Below, one piece after another: positions 51,648 through 59,410 of a stretch of DNA of 64,000 nucleotides (position 1 is its first letter; each line of letters begins with the position of its first letter). Under the pieces are notes generated by a model, which was not told the origin of the DNA, made no database searches, and worked only from the letters and a program-made list of their open reading frames with translations. The DNA lies in assembly GCF_018613605.1 (NCBI RefSeq), contig NZ_JAGGPU010000020.1:263626-327625 (forward strand). The letters are read 5' to 3'. A program made the translations under genes and the position numbers. This stretch comes from Pedobacter sp. ISL-64. Lineage in GTDB: Bacteria; Bacteroidota; Bacteroidia; Sphingobacteriales; Sphingobacteriaceae.

Positions 51648-53288
51648 ATGAAATCCATATATCATTCATCTCAACATAAAATTAAAGGCTTGTCTTTAGT
51701 TTTACTTTTAGCCGTTGGTGGCCTAAACCAAGGCTGTAAAAAGAACTTTGAAAGTTTTAACACCAACGATAATTTACCGACTACCGAGCAGAGTTTAGCC
51801 TTATTGCGATCAGCAATTGGCCCTATTCAACAAAATATATTTTCTAACTACCAAATTGCACAGAATTTAAGTTCCGATGCTTTTAGTGGGTACATGATGG
51901 CTCCAACACCATTTGGCGGTGGTATTAATAATATGAACTATTCGCTTAATAATGGCTGGAATGAAACCGGTTTTAACGATCAGTATACCAATGTTATGGC
52001 GCCAATTTCTAAAATTGCCATATCGCCTTTAAAAACAACTGCGCCAGAATCGTGGGGTATATCGCTTTTAGTACAGGTAATTGCGATGGATAGGGTAACC
52101 GATAAGTTTGGCCCGATTCCTTACACTCAGGCAGGTAAATCATTAATTTCGCAAGCTTACGATGACCAAAAAACGGTTTATACCGAATTTTTTAAACAGA
52201 TTGATACAGCAGCAAATAATCTGCAGGCTTTTATCACAGCAAATCCTGGCAAAAAAGCCTACTACGATTCTGGCGATCTGGTTTATGGAGGAGACGTTAC
52301 AAAATGGCTTAAATTAGCAAATTCGCTAAGGTTACGTTTAGCCATGCGCATTGTTAAAGTTGATCCGGCTACGGCAAAGTTGCAGGCAGAAAAAGCAATG
52401 GCTGCAACAGGTGGATTAATGGCTGTACCAAGCGATAATGCGGCTGTTGCACAATCGGGAAACAGAAATAACGACCTTTGGAATGTAACCGTAAATTACG
52501 ATGGCGATAATGCAATGGGCGCAGCATTACAATCGTACCTGGTTGGTTATTCCGATCCACGTTTATCGATATACTGTACACCAGCTACCGATCCTCTTTT
52601 TGCAGGACAGTATGTAGGAATCAGATCGGGAGCGAATACTTCTTTTAACGGTTTGGGCAAAGCTGGGTACAAAACCTATTCGAGTTTAAATGCTTTTGTA
52701 CCAGATAATTCAAAATCACCTATCGGACAAAAAGCACCACAAATATTAATGACGGCTGCTGAAGTTTGGTTTTTAAAAGCTGAAGCGGCTTTACGCGGTT
52801 GGGCGGGTGCAGGAGATGCACAAAGTAATTATGAAACAGGTATAACTACATCAATGCAACAATGGAACGCTAGTATTGGTGGCTACCTGGCCGATGCGGT
52901 AAGCAAACCAACAGCTTATGTAGATCCGAAAAACCCAGCTAACAATGCAGTCGCAGTAAGCACCATTACCATTAAATGGGATGGGGCTGCATCTAACGAA
53001 GTAAAATTAGAACGGATTATTACGCAAAAATGGTTAGCTATTTTTCCTGACGGAGCTGAGGCCTGGGCTGATTTCCGCAGAACAGGTTACCCAAAACTGT
53101 TTACAGTAGCCAACAACAATAGCGGCGGCACAATCAATACCCAATTGCAGATTCGCAGATTGCCATATCCAACAGCAGAATACGGCAATGGAAATAAAGA
53201 TGAGGTACGTAAAGCCGTAACCTTGCTTGGTGGCCCTGATAACGGTGGCACCAGACTATGGTGGGACGTGAATAAAGCGAACTTCTAA
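51648..53288 (+). CDS. SusD/RagB-type nutrient-binding lipoprotein (locus B)
   Basis: A 546-residue surface lipoprotein. The signal sequence ends at GLSLVLLLAVGGLNQGC, followed by KKNFESFNTNDNLPTTEQ, a SusD-like_2 opening. The helical core includes LVQVIAMDRVTDKFGPIPYTQAGKS and WLKLANSLRLRLAMRIVKVDPATA; the C-terminal part contains ILMTAAEVWFLKAEAALRGW, ITQKWLAIFPDGAEAWADFRRTGYPKL and LWWDVNKANF. It works with the adjacent SusC. A rho-independent terminator directly follows, separating it from the EndoH-like gene. Confidence 0.95.
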   Translation: MKSIYHSSQHKIKGLSLVLLLAVGGLNQGCKKNFESFNTNDNLPTTEQSLALLRSAIGPIQQNIFSNYQIAQNLSSDAFSGYMMAPTPFGGGINNMNYSLNNGWNETGFNDQYTNVMAPISKIAISPLKTTAPESWGISLLVQVIAMDRVTDKFGPIPYTQAGKSLISQAYDDQKTVYTEFFKQIDTAANNLQAFITANPGKKAYYDSGDLVYGGDVTKWLKLANSLRLRLAMRIVKVDPATAKLQAEKAMAATGGLMAVPSDNAAVAQSGNRNNDLWNVTVNYDGDNAMGAALQSYLVGYSDPRLSIYCTPATDPLFAGQYVGIRSGANTSFNGLGKAGYKTYSSLNAFVPDNSKSPIGQKAPQILMTAAEVWFLKAEAALRGWAGAGDAQSNYETGITTSMQQWNASIGGYLADAVSKPTAYVDPKNPANNAVAVSTITIKWDGAASNEVKLERIITQKWLAIFPDGAEAWADFRRTGYPKLFTVANNNSGGTINTQLQIRRLPYPTAEYGNGNKDEVRKAVTLLGGPDNGGTRLWWDVNKANF

Positions 53289-53303
53289 CACACAATACCA
53301 TCG

Positions 53304-53336
53304 GGTAGGATAACGAAAGTTGTCCTACCTTTTTTA
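53304..53336 (+). terminator. Terminator between susD (locus B) and the EndoH-like gene
   Basis: GGTAGGATAAC / GTTGTCCTACC, 11-bp stem with one wobble and a GAAA loop (53304-53314, 53319-53329), then a T-run to 53336. Confidence 0.85.
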
Positions 53337-53371
53337 TATCAAACCAATTTCTAACCAAAATTTTTAAACCT

Positions 53372-54997
53372 ATGAGAAAACTAACCGTTTTCGGTGTATT
53401 GCTGTTAACAGCTTTCGCCCTGTTGTATGCTTGTAAAAAAGCCAATTCTAAAAAAGAAGACAACACTTTGAGCACCAAAGGTACTGCCAGAGCTGCTACC
53501 AATGCCTCCGCCCTGGCCTTAACTGGTCCATTCATGACCGCCTATGTAGAAGTAAACAGCAACAATTTCGTAAATCCGGGTTGCTACACCTACGGCACTT
53601 CAACTAGTCAGTTATTTGGCGTTTCTGTTATTTTTGCTGCTAATATCAATTCGGTAAATGGCGTACCAACTTTGTATTTCAATCCACAGGTGCAAGAAAC
53701 CTTAAATTCGGGCAAGGTAGCTTACCTTAAATCATTAGGCATAAAAGTAGTACTCGATGTACTTGGAAACCATCAGAATGCAGGCTGGGGTTGCTTTACC
53801 ACTTACGCACAGGCCGATGCTTTTGCCGTTCAATGTGCCAACGCCGTACAACAATATGGTTTAGATGGAATTGATATTGATGATGAGTATTCTGCCTGTA
53901 CCGCAAATGATGGCTCGTTGGTGCTGGCCGCTGCTGCACTACGGGCACGCATGGGTGCCGACAAGCTCATTACCATGGCTGCATTTAATCAGGCCAATTA
54001 TTTTAATTCTACTTATAACAACCAAAAACTGGGCGATATTTTAGATTATGTATTTGAGCAAACTTACTTCTCAACAGATTATGCCGGCCGTTTACAGCCA
54101 TACATTAATGCTGGTGTACCAAAAAGTAAATTGGGTTTAGGTACCGATTTAGGCAATAGCGATCAGGCAGTTGTAGCCACTTACGTAAAAAATAATGGTT
54201 TGGCCAGCGCCATGGTTTATAACGTAGCCAACAACTCACAAACTAAATTATCGGCTATGTCTAATGTATTGTATGGCGCTGCAACTGCTGTAAAACCAAA
54301 CTGTATTGATGGTAATGGAGGTACACCAACGCCAGCCGGAAACCGCTCATTGGTTTTCGACGGCACTAATGAATACTTAAATTCGAATACTTTCAATCTC
54401 GCAGGCAACAGCTTAACTTACGAAGCATGGATTAAACCAGCTGCTTTTAAAGCAACTGCTCCAAATATCTCCACCATTATGGGGATTGAAGTGAGCGACG
54501 CCAATGTGGCTTTACTTCGTTTGGGTGATGCTTCTCTAGCCAACAATAAAGTGCAGTTTGTATTGAACACAGGTGGTGCAACGCCTAAAAAGCTAAACTC
54601 CGCTACAGTGCTAAGCGCAAATACCTGGTATCATATCGCGGCAACATACGATGGCTCGACCATGAAAATCTACATCAATGGCACTTTAGATGCCAGCATG
54701 AGCGCAGCTGGTACTATTGCTGCTAACGGTACATTTCAGATTTCGAGAAGCTGGGATGCCAACAGAGGTTTTAACGGTCAGTTTGATGAAATGCGGGTTT
54801 GGAAATCGGCATTGGCACAGTCGACAATTTCGGCCAATAAATGCAGTGTAAGTGTCACAAGCACTAACTTAGAGGCATATTGGAAATTCGACGAAGGTAC
54901 TGGAACCACCATTGCAGATGCAACCGGCCATGGCCACACCGCAAATTTGCTTAACATGGAGAGTACTGATTGGTCTACTACCGTTCCTTGTCCGTAG
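53372..54997 (+). CDS. EndoH-like GH18 endo-beta-N-acetylglucosaminidase with LamG-like domain
   Basis: A 541-residue lipoprotein (signal VFGVLLLTAFALLYAC). The GH18 barrel spans about 55-310 with FMTAYVEVNSNNF, VAYLKSLGIKVVLDVLGNHQNAGWGCF and the catalytic motif LDGIDIDDEYS, in which Asp170 and Glu172 are the expected assisting and acid residues; the DDEY ending is the EndoH-type form rather than the DxxDxDxE-W of chitinases. A C-terminal concanavalin/LamG jelly roll (about 325-541) includes NRSLVFDGTNEYLNS, NTWYHIAATYDGSTMKIYINGTLD and LEAYWKFDEGTGT. It should cut the chitobiose core of N-glycans on glycoproteins at the cell surface and feed the adjacent SusCD. Activity is inferred from family, not shown. 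Confidence 0.9.
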   Translation: MRKLTVFGVLLLTAFALLYACKKANSKKEDNTLSTKGTARAATNASALALTGPFMTAYVEVNSNNFVNPGCYTYGTSTSQLFGVSVIFAANINSVNGVPTLYFNPQVQETLNSGKVAYLKSLGIKVVLDVLGNHQNAGWGCFTTYAQADAFAVQCANAVQQYGLDGIDIDDEYSACTANDGSLVLAAAALRARMGADKLITMAAFNQANYFNSTYNNQKLGDILDYVFEQTYFSTDYAGRLQPYINAGVPKSKLGLGTDLGNSDQAVVATYVKNNGLASAMVYNVANNSQTKLSAMSNVLYGAATAVKPNCIDGNGGTPTPAGNRSLVFDGTNEYLNSNTFNLAGNSLTYEAWIKPAAFKATAPNISTIMGIEVSDANVALLRLGDASLANNKVQFVLNTGGATPKKLNSATVLSANTWYHIAATYDGSTMKIYINGTLDASMSAAGTIAANGTFQISRSWDANRGFNGQFDEMRVWKSALAQSTISANKCSVSVTSTNLEAYWKFDEGTGTTIADATGHGHTANLLNMESTDWSTTVPCP

Positions 54998-55018
54998 GGT
55001 TTCTTTATAATCTTTAAA

Positions 55019-55054
55019 TTCTTAGTTGTGGGTATTTCCACCCACAACTAAGAA
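55019..55054 (+). terminator. Long hairpin after the EndoH-like gene
   Basis: 15-bp perfect stem TTCTTAGTTGTGGGT with its complement (55019-55033, 55040-55054), six-base loop. A-run rather than T-run follows on this strand; it may act with the next hairpin. Confidence 0.65.
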
Positions 55055-55060
55055 AACTCC

Positions 55061-55088
55061 ATGGACGGTGTCCTCACCGTCCATTTTA
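55061..55088 (+). terminator. ATGGACGGTG/CACCGTCCAT hairpin with T-run
   Basis: 10-bp perfect stem (55061-55070, 55075-55084) with loop TCCT and four T. Similar hairpins lie at 59114-59142 and, degenerate, near 62399-62423. Confidence 0.75.
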
Positions 55089-55159
55089 AAACTTCCCTCT
55101 TCGTTTTCAGCATACGCTTTTCAATGTTGAACCGTTTCTATAGCTGAAGCTTTACGTGC

Positions 55160-55180
55160 AAATCGATATTATATCGATTT
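55160..55180. promoter_or_regulatory. Perfect 21-base palindrome
   Basis: AAATCGATAT-T-ATATCGATTT with 10-base arms, upstream of the SPOR-exbBD-tonB operon. Candidate operator or hairpin; no regulator is known for it. Confidence 0.4.
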
Positions 55181-55397
55181 AGCCATTTGCTTACTAGCAT
55201 ACCATTTCTATCTTTGTAACCGTTATCTTTGCACGGATACAGATATAGGTTAAAAAAACTATGATTTTTTCATGATTAAAATAACAAAACTGTACTCGTT
55301 TTTGTCCCTTATTTGGAGTAGGGTGTATAATAGCACCTCTAGACACTATTTGAAGGTAGAATATAATTTTTAATTTTAAACGCTTAATTTTACCCGA

Positions 55398-57161
55398 ATG
55401 GATATCTTATCATACCTGTTAGAACTCTTGCAGCAACGCAAAGAAGTTGGTATTACCGGCTTGGGCACCTTTTATAAAAAGAAATACCCAGGAAGATACG
55501 ATAAGGAAAAACAAACGTTTTTGCCTCCTGGATATACGCTGCAATTTTCAGCGGAAGTAACAGAAGAAGACGCTTTAGCCAACTTTATTTCAGCTAAAAC
55601 AAACAGCACCAACGATGATGCCCGCAATCACATTGCCCAGTTTGTTGAACAAGTAAATCAAAAATTAGAATTAGACCATGAGGCCGAACTTCAAAATACT
55701 GGCCGCTTATTTTTTACCGAACAGGGATTAGGTTTCGAACCGGTTAAAAATATGAACTATGGTTCTGAATTTTACGGACTTCCATCATTGGCAGAAAACG
55801 TAATTGAGGAAATAAAAACTGGTTCACCTCAACAAGAGGAAGAAGTTTACGACGAAATTGCTGAAGCACCGGTGGTACCATCACCATTTGAGAATAAATC
55901 ATACCAGGCTCCTGTAATCGAAAATGTAGAATTGGATGAAGTTAAAGATGATCTTAAAAACACTTTAAAACATTCAGAAACTTCTTCAGAAGAAATTGTT
56001 GAAGCACCAGAATTTATTAAGGAACAGCATGAAGAACATCCTAACCGTTTTGGTCATACACCAGAATCGGAAGTAGAAAATATCGCCGCCGAACATCAGG
56101 CAATTGAAACACCTGAATCTGCTGAAGCACAAGATGAAGCAAATACTGCTGAAAATACACCTAAAGAAGAGGTAGAAAATACTAATGCCGAACCTGAAGC
56201 TGTAGAAGTTCCTGAATCAGTTGTTGCACAGCATGAAGAGCATCCAGACCGTTTTGGTCACACGCCAGAGTCGGAAGTAGAAAATATCGCTGTTGAACAA
56301 CCCGCTATTGAAACGCCTGAATCTGACGATGCACAAGACGAAGTAATTGCTAAAGAAAATGCCTCAGCACCCGAAGAAATCAATACCGTGAAGGCACCAG
56401 AAACAGTTGTCCCGCAAACCGAACCTTCGAGCCGTTTCTCGCTTAGGTCGGAAACGGAGGAGCCTAAAACATACATCAATTTAGAAGACGAAGCTAAAAA
56501 AGAAGAACCTGTAATTGAAGCTCCCGCATTTATAAAAGAGCAACATGCAGAGCATCCTAACCGTTTTGGTCACGATCCAATTGAACATGGAGACGAAACG
56601 CGACAAGGTATGTCCACCTGGTTGATGATTACAATTGCAGTGTTAGCTTTGGCTGTTATTGCAGCGATAACCTATTTGGTTAAACCAGAATTATTTACTG
56701 GTGAAACACCTCAAGCAGTAAAACCGGCACAAGTAATTGTCGATTCGCCGAAGGTTGTTGTTGATACCCTAAAAGCAAAACGGGATTCTATAGCCAAAAC
56801 AGATAGCATTTTAAAAGCCAATCAGGTTCAGAAAAAAGCAGATACGGTTAAAAAAGCAGCGACAAAACCCGCTGTAGAAGCTCCAAAAGAAAATAAAATT
56901 GTACCAAACACCGGTCCTTCTACGTTTTACGTTATTGCAGCATCTTTTCAATCAGAGAAAAAAGCACTTGTGTTTATTAAACAAATGGAAAAAATCGGTT
57001 TAAATGCCGAAATCGCAAAATTACCCGGCCGTTTAAAAAAGGTAAGTATAGCGAGTTTCACAACTGAAAAGGAAGCTAAAGAACAGAAAGATATTTTACA
57101 GAAAAAACTAAAGGGAAAAGGATATTTCGTACAACAAAAATCTAACAACACACAACCATAA
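55398..57161 (+). CDS. HU-CCDC81 and SPOR domain membrane protein
   Basis: A 587-residue single-pass protein. Residues 1-125 form tandem HU-CCDC81-like domains (LSYLLELLQQRKEVGITGLGTFYKKKYPG, FLPPGYTLQFS, HIAQFVEQVNQKLELDHEAEL), related to bacterial HU but probably protein-binding. A long acidic, Glu/Pro-rich linker (about 130-400) has repeats of EHP(N/D)RFGHTPESEVENIA. A membrane helix lies at about 406-428, then a Lys-rich stretch and a C-terminal SPOR domain (about 512-583, FYVIAASFQSEKKALVFIKQM, VSIASFTTEKEAKE), which binds denuded septal peptidoglycan. So N-terminus in, SPOR out. Its stop overlaps the exbB start by one base. Confidence 0.88.
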   Translation: MDILSYLLELLQQRKEVGITGLGTFYKKKYPGRYDKEKQTFLPPGYTLQFSAEVTEEDALANFISAKTNSTNDDARNHIAQFVEQVNQKLELDHEAELQNTGRLFFTEQGLGFEPVKNMNYGSEFYGLPSLAENVIEEIKTGSPQQEEEVYDEIAEAPVVPSPFENKSYQAPVIENVELDEVKDDLKNTLKHSETSSEEIVEAPEFIKEQHEEHPNRFGHTPESEVENIAAEHQAIETPESAEAQDEANTAENTPKEEVENTNAEPEAVEVPESVVAQHEEHPDRFGHTPESEVENIAVEQPAIETPESDDAQDEVIAKENASAPEEINTVKAPETVVPQTEPSSRFSLRSETEEPKTYINLEDEAKKEEPVIEAPAFIKEQHAEHPNRFGHDPIEHGDETRQGMSTWLMITIAVLALAVIAAITYLVKPELFTGETPQAVKPAQVIVDSPKVVVDTLKAKRDSIAKTDSILKANQVQKKADTVKKAATKPAVEAPKENKIVPNTGPSTFYVIAASFQSEKKALVFIKQMEKIGLNAEIAKLPGRLKKVSIASFTTEKEAKEQKDILQKKLKGKGYFVQQKSNNTQP

Positions 57162-57865
57162 TGATAACTTTATTAATTCAGGACACCACACAAGCATTAC
57201 AAGACACAGCAAATGCGGTTAACCAAGCAGTAACACAACCACAGCCAGAACTACATTTTATCGATCTGCTTTTTAAAGGCGGCTGGGTAATGGTTCCATT
57301 GGCATTTTTAGCATTGTTAGCCTTAGTTATTTTCTTTGAACGTTATTTAACTATTAAAAAAGCAACCAAAGACGAATCGAACCTAATGGGTCAGATCAGG
57401 TCATATATCCAATCTGGAAATTTAGAGGGCGCAATGTCGCTTTTAAGAAATAATAACTCTCCCCTTTCGCGCATGTTGCAAAAAGGTTTAAAACGCATTG
57501 GCCGCCCCATTAAAGATATTGAAGGTGCGATTGAAAATGTTGGTAAATTAGAGGTTTCTAAATTAGAGAAGAACATCAGTATATTGGGTATTGTTGCAGG
57601 TATTGCACCAATGCTTGGTTTCGTAGGTACAATTGTGGGGGTAATTACCATTTTCCACCAGGTATCTATAAAAGGTGCGATTGAAATCGGGACCATCTCT
57701 GGTGGTTTATATACCAAAATGATTACTTCTGCAACAGGACTGATTATCGGTATTATCGCTTACGTGCTGTATCACATTTTAAACATTATGGTCGAAAAAA
57801 TCATCCTTAAAATGGAAACCGATGCAATTGATTTTATTGATTTACTAGAAGAACCAGGCAAATAA
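57161..57865 (+). CDS. exbB: ExbB/TolQ/MotA family proton channel protein
   Basis: A 234-residue inner-membrane subunit of the proton-driven motor that energises TonB (or Tol). It has three membrane helices: WVMVPLAFLALLALVIFFERYL (about 45-66), ISILGIVAGIAPMLGFVGTIVGVITIF (about 140-166) and MITSATGLIIGIIAYVLYHIL (about 185-207). The GxxAPMLGFxGTVxG-like motif is clear. The start (TAATG overlap with the SPOR gene) and the end (ATG of exbD at the last base) show tight translational coupling. Confidence 0.95.
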   Translation: MITLLIQDTTQALQDTANAVNQAVTQPQPELHFIDLLFKGGWVMVPLAFLALLALVIFFERYLTIKKATKDESNLMGQIRSYIQSGNLEGAMSLLRNNNSPLSRMLQKGLKRIGRPIKDIEGAIENVGKLEVSKLEKNISILGIVAGIAPMLGFVGTIVGVITIFHQVSIKGAIEIGTISGGLYTKMITSATGLIIGIIAYVLYHILNIMVEKIILKMETDAIDFIDLLEEPGK

Positions 57866-58266
57866 TGAATTTACGCAAAAGAACAAAAGGATCGGTAGAA
57901 GTACATACTTCAGCGTTGAACGATATTATGTTCTTCCTGATGCTGTTTTTCTTATTGGCCTCTGCCGTGGTAAATCCTACCGTGGTTAAATTGTTGTTGC
58001 CACAATCATCAAGCGGACAGCAATCGACCGCCAAGAAAGCAGTTACCGTTACGATAGACGAAAATTTAAAATATTTCGTTGAAAAGAAACCAGTTAGCAT
58101 TGAAGAATTAGAGCCAACATTGGCATCATACCAAAAATTGGCACCAGATATGACCATTCTTTTATATGTATCGCGTAATGTGACTTATCAGGATGGATTT
58201 GTGGTAAACGATATTGCCAATAAATTGAAATTAAAACTTGTTGTAGCCGTTGAGCCTAAAAAATAA
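57865..58266 (+). CDS. exbD: ExbD/TolR family protein
   Basis: A 133-residue inner-membrane protein with one helix (DIMFFLMLFFLLASAVV) whose Asp20 is the conserved proton-carrying residue, and a periplasmic domain (VTVTIDENLKYFVEKKPVSIEEL). Works with ExbB as the proton channel that drives TonB. Starts on the last base of exbB and ends on the first base of the tonB start. Confidence 0.94.
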   Translation: MNLRKRTKGSVEVHTSALNDIMFFLMLFFLLASAVVNPTVVKLLLPQSSSGQQSTAKKAVTVTIDENLKYFVEKKPVSIEELEPTLASYQKLAPDMTILLYVSRNVTYQDGFVVNDIANKLKLKLVVAVEPKK

Positions 58267-59105
58267 TGAACTACAAAGCACAAAACGTACCTAACGAGGA
58301 AAATAATTACCCTAAGGCCATTGCCATAGCAAGCGGAATTATGGGCTTTTTATTATTGATCAGCTTTTTTATTGTGATTGGCTCGTTCCAGCCACCTGAA
58401 GAAGTGGGTATGGGGGGTATGGTTGTAAATTATGGAACTTCTGCAGAAGGAATGGGCGATGATTATACCAGCATTGAAGAACCATCAGCAGATCCAAATG
58501 CCAATGGTAAAGCGCCTGATAAGGTAACGCCGGAAGAAAAAGTAACCCCAACTACCGCTACCGAAAATACTGAAAAGGAAATTCAGACACAAAATACGGA
58601 AGATGCCATTGCCGTAAATACCAAACCTACAAAACCGACTACTGCAGCACCAACTCCGGTAACTGAAGATAAGCCGTCTAAACCGGTGATTAATCAAAAC
58701 GCACTTTACAAAGGCAAAAAAAATACTGGTCAGGGTCAGGGAGATGGAACTGGAAAAACACCAGGAAACCAAGGTGATAAAGATGGCGATCCATTGGCAT
58801 CAAATTATGGAGAAGGTGGTTCTGGAAATGGCAATGTACAGTTATCATTAGCCAGTAGAAAATTCATCGATATCCCTAGAATTCAGGATGATGGACAAAG
58901 TGCAGGAAAAATTGCCGTTCAAATCCGCGTAGATAAAAATGGTAAAGTGGTTCAGGCCCGGGCAGGTGCAAAAGGCACTACCCTATCTGATTTAGCACTT
59001 TGGCGGAAATGTGAACAGGCAGTATTAGGTGCGAGCTTAAACAAATTAGAATCAGCTCCCGATGTACAAACCGGGATTGTAATGTTCAATTTTAAAGTGA
59101 AATAA
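58266..59105 (+). CDS. tonB: TonB-like energy transducer
   Basis: A 279-residue protein: a short cytoplasmic N-terminus, one membrane helix (about 18-40, AIAIASGIMGFLLLISFFIVI), a long Pro/Thr/Lys- and Gly-rich periplasmic linker (about 45-190), and a C-terminal TonB-type domain (about 198-279) with SRKFIDIPRIQDDGQSAGKIAVQIRVDKNGKVVQARAG. It would carry the energy of ExbBD to TonB-dependent receptors such as the two SusC proteins. The C-terminal domain is closer to the short TonB/TolA type than to E. coli TonB. Ends before a hairpin terminator. Confidence 0.86.
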   Translation: MNYKAQNVPNEENNYPKAIAIASGIMGFLLLISFFIVIGSFQPPEEVGMGGMVVNYGTSAEGMGDDYTSIEEPSADPNANGKAPDKVTPEEKVTPTTATENTEKEIQTQNTEDAIAVNTKPTKPTTAAPTPVTEDKPSKPVINQNALYKGKKNTGQGQGDGTGKTPGNQGDKDGDPLASNYGEGGSGNGNVQLSLASRKFIDIPRIQDDGQSAGKIAVQIRVDKNGKVVQARAGAKGTTLSDLALWRKCEQAVLGASLNKLESAPDVQTGIVMFNFKVK

Positions 59106-59113
59106 AAAAAATC

Positions 59114-59142
59114 ATGGTCTGCGTCTTCACAGACCATTTTTT
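59114..59142 (+). terminator. Terminator after tonB
   Basis: ATGGTCTG / CAGACCAT, 8-bp stem with an eight-base loop (59114-59121, 59130-59137), then six T. Same layout as 55061-55084. Confidence 0.82.
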
Positions 59143-59243
59143 ATTATTAACATCACCCTGACCTGTAGCGCAACGAAAAGCTACGAAGTAAACCGAACCT
59201 TAAGCGAGCTCACCGAAGGTAATTTATTTCAAGATCTTTATAT

Positions 59244-59271
59244 TGCTGTCAGATATTACTATCTGACAGCA
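59244..59271. repeat. Perfect TGCTGTCAGATA hairpin
   Basis: 12-bp arms (59244-59255 and 59260-59271) with the four-base loop TTAC. A similar GTCAGATG-GTAA-CATCTAAC hairpin lies about 75 bases downstream. It sits behind the minus-strand gene but has no T-run. Confidence 0.55.
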
Positions 59272-59410
59272 GACTTATCTCCTCAAAATTTTTGACAAAC
59301 AATTATTACCAATTATAACCTGATTATCGGTCAGATGGTAACATCTAACAGCATATCCAACACCCTAACAAATTACTCGCTTAAATAATTAATCAACATA
59401 GTTTAACGAG

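Larger units (their letters stand above)
54998..55397. other. Intergenic region between locus B and the SPOR-exbBD-tonB operon
   Basis: About 400 bases: two hairpins (55019-55054, 55061-55084), a perfect 21-base palindrome (55160-55180) and a weak TAATTTTA box at 55385-55392 before the next gene. No small gene was seen. Confidence 0.6.
59106..59410. other. Intergenic region after tonB
   Basis: About 305 bases: the tonB terminator, a perfect 12-bp hairpin at 59244-59271 and a related weaker hairpin at about 59330-59348. No gene seen. Confidence 0.6.

Noticed and set aside
40897..53288. The two SusCD pairs as a tandem duplication
   Set aside because: Domain make-up (STN only versus CarboxypepD_reg only) and sequence are too different; they are separate lineages placed back to back.
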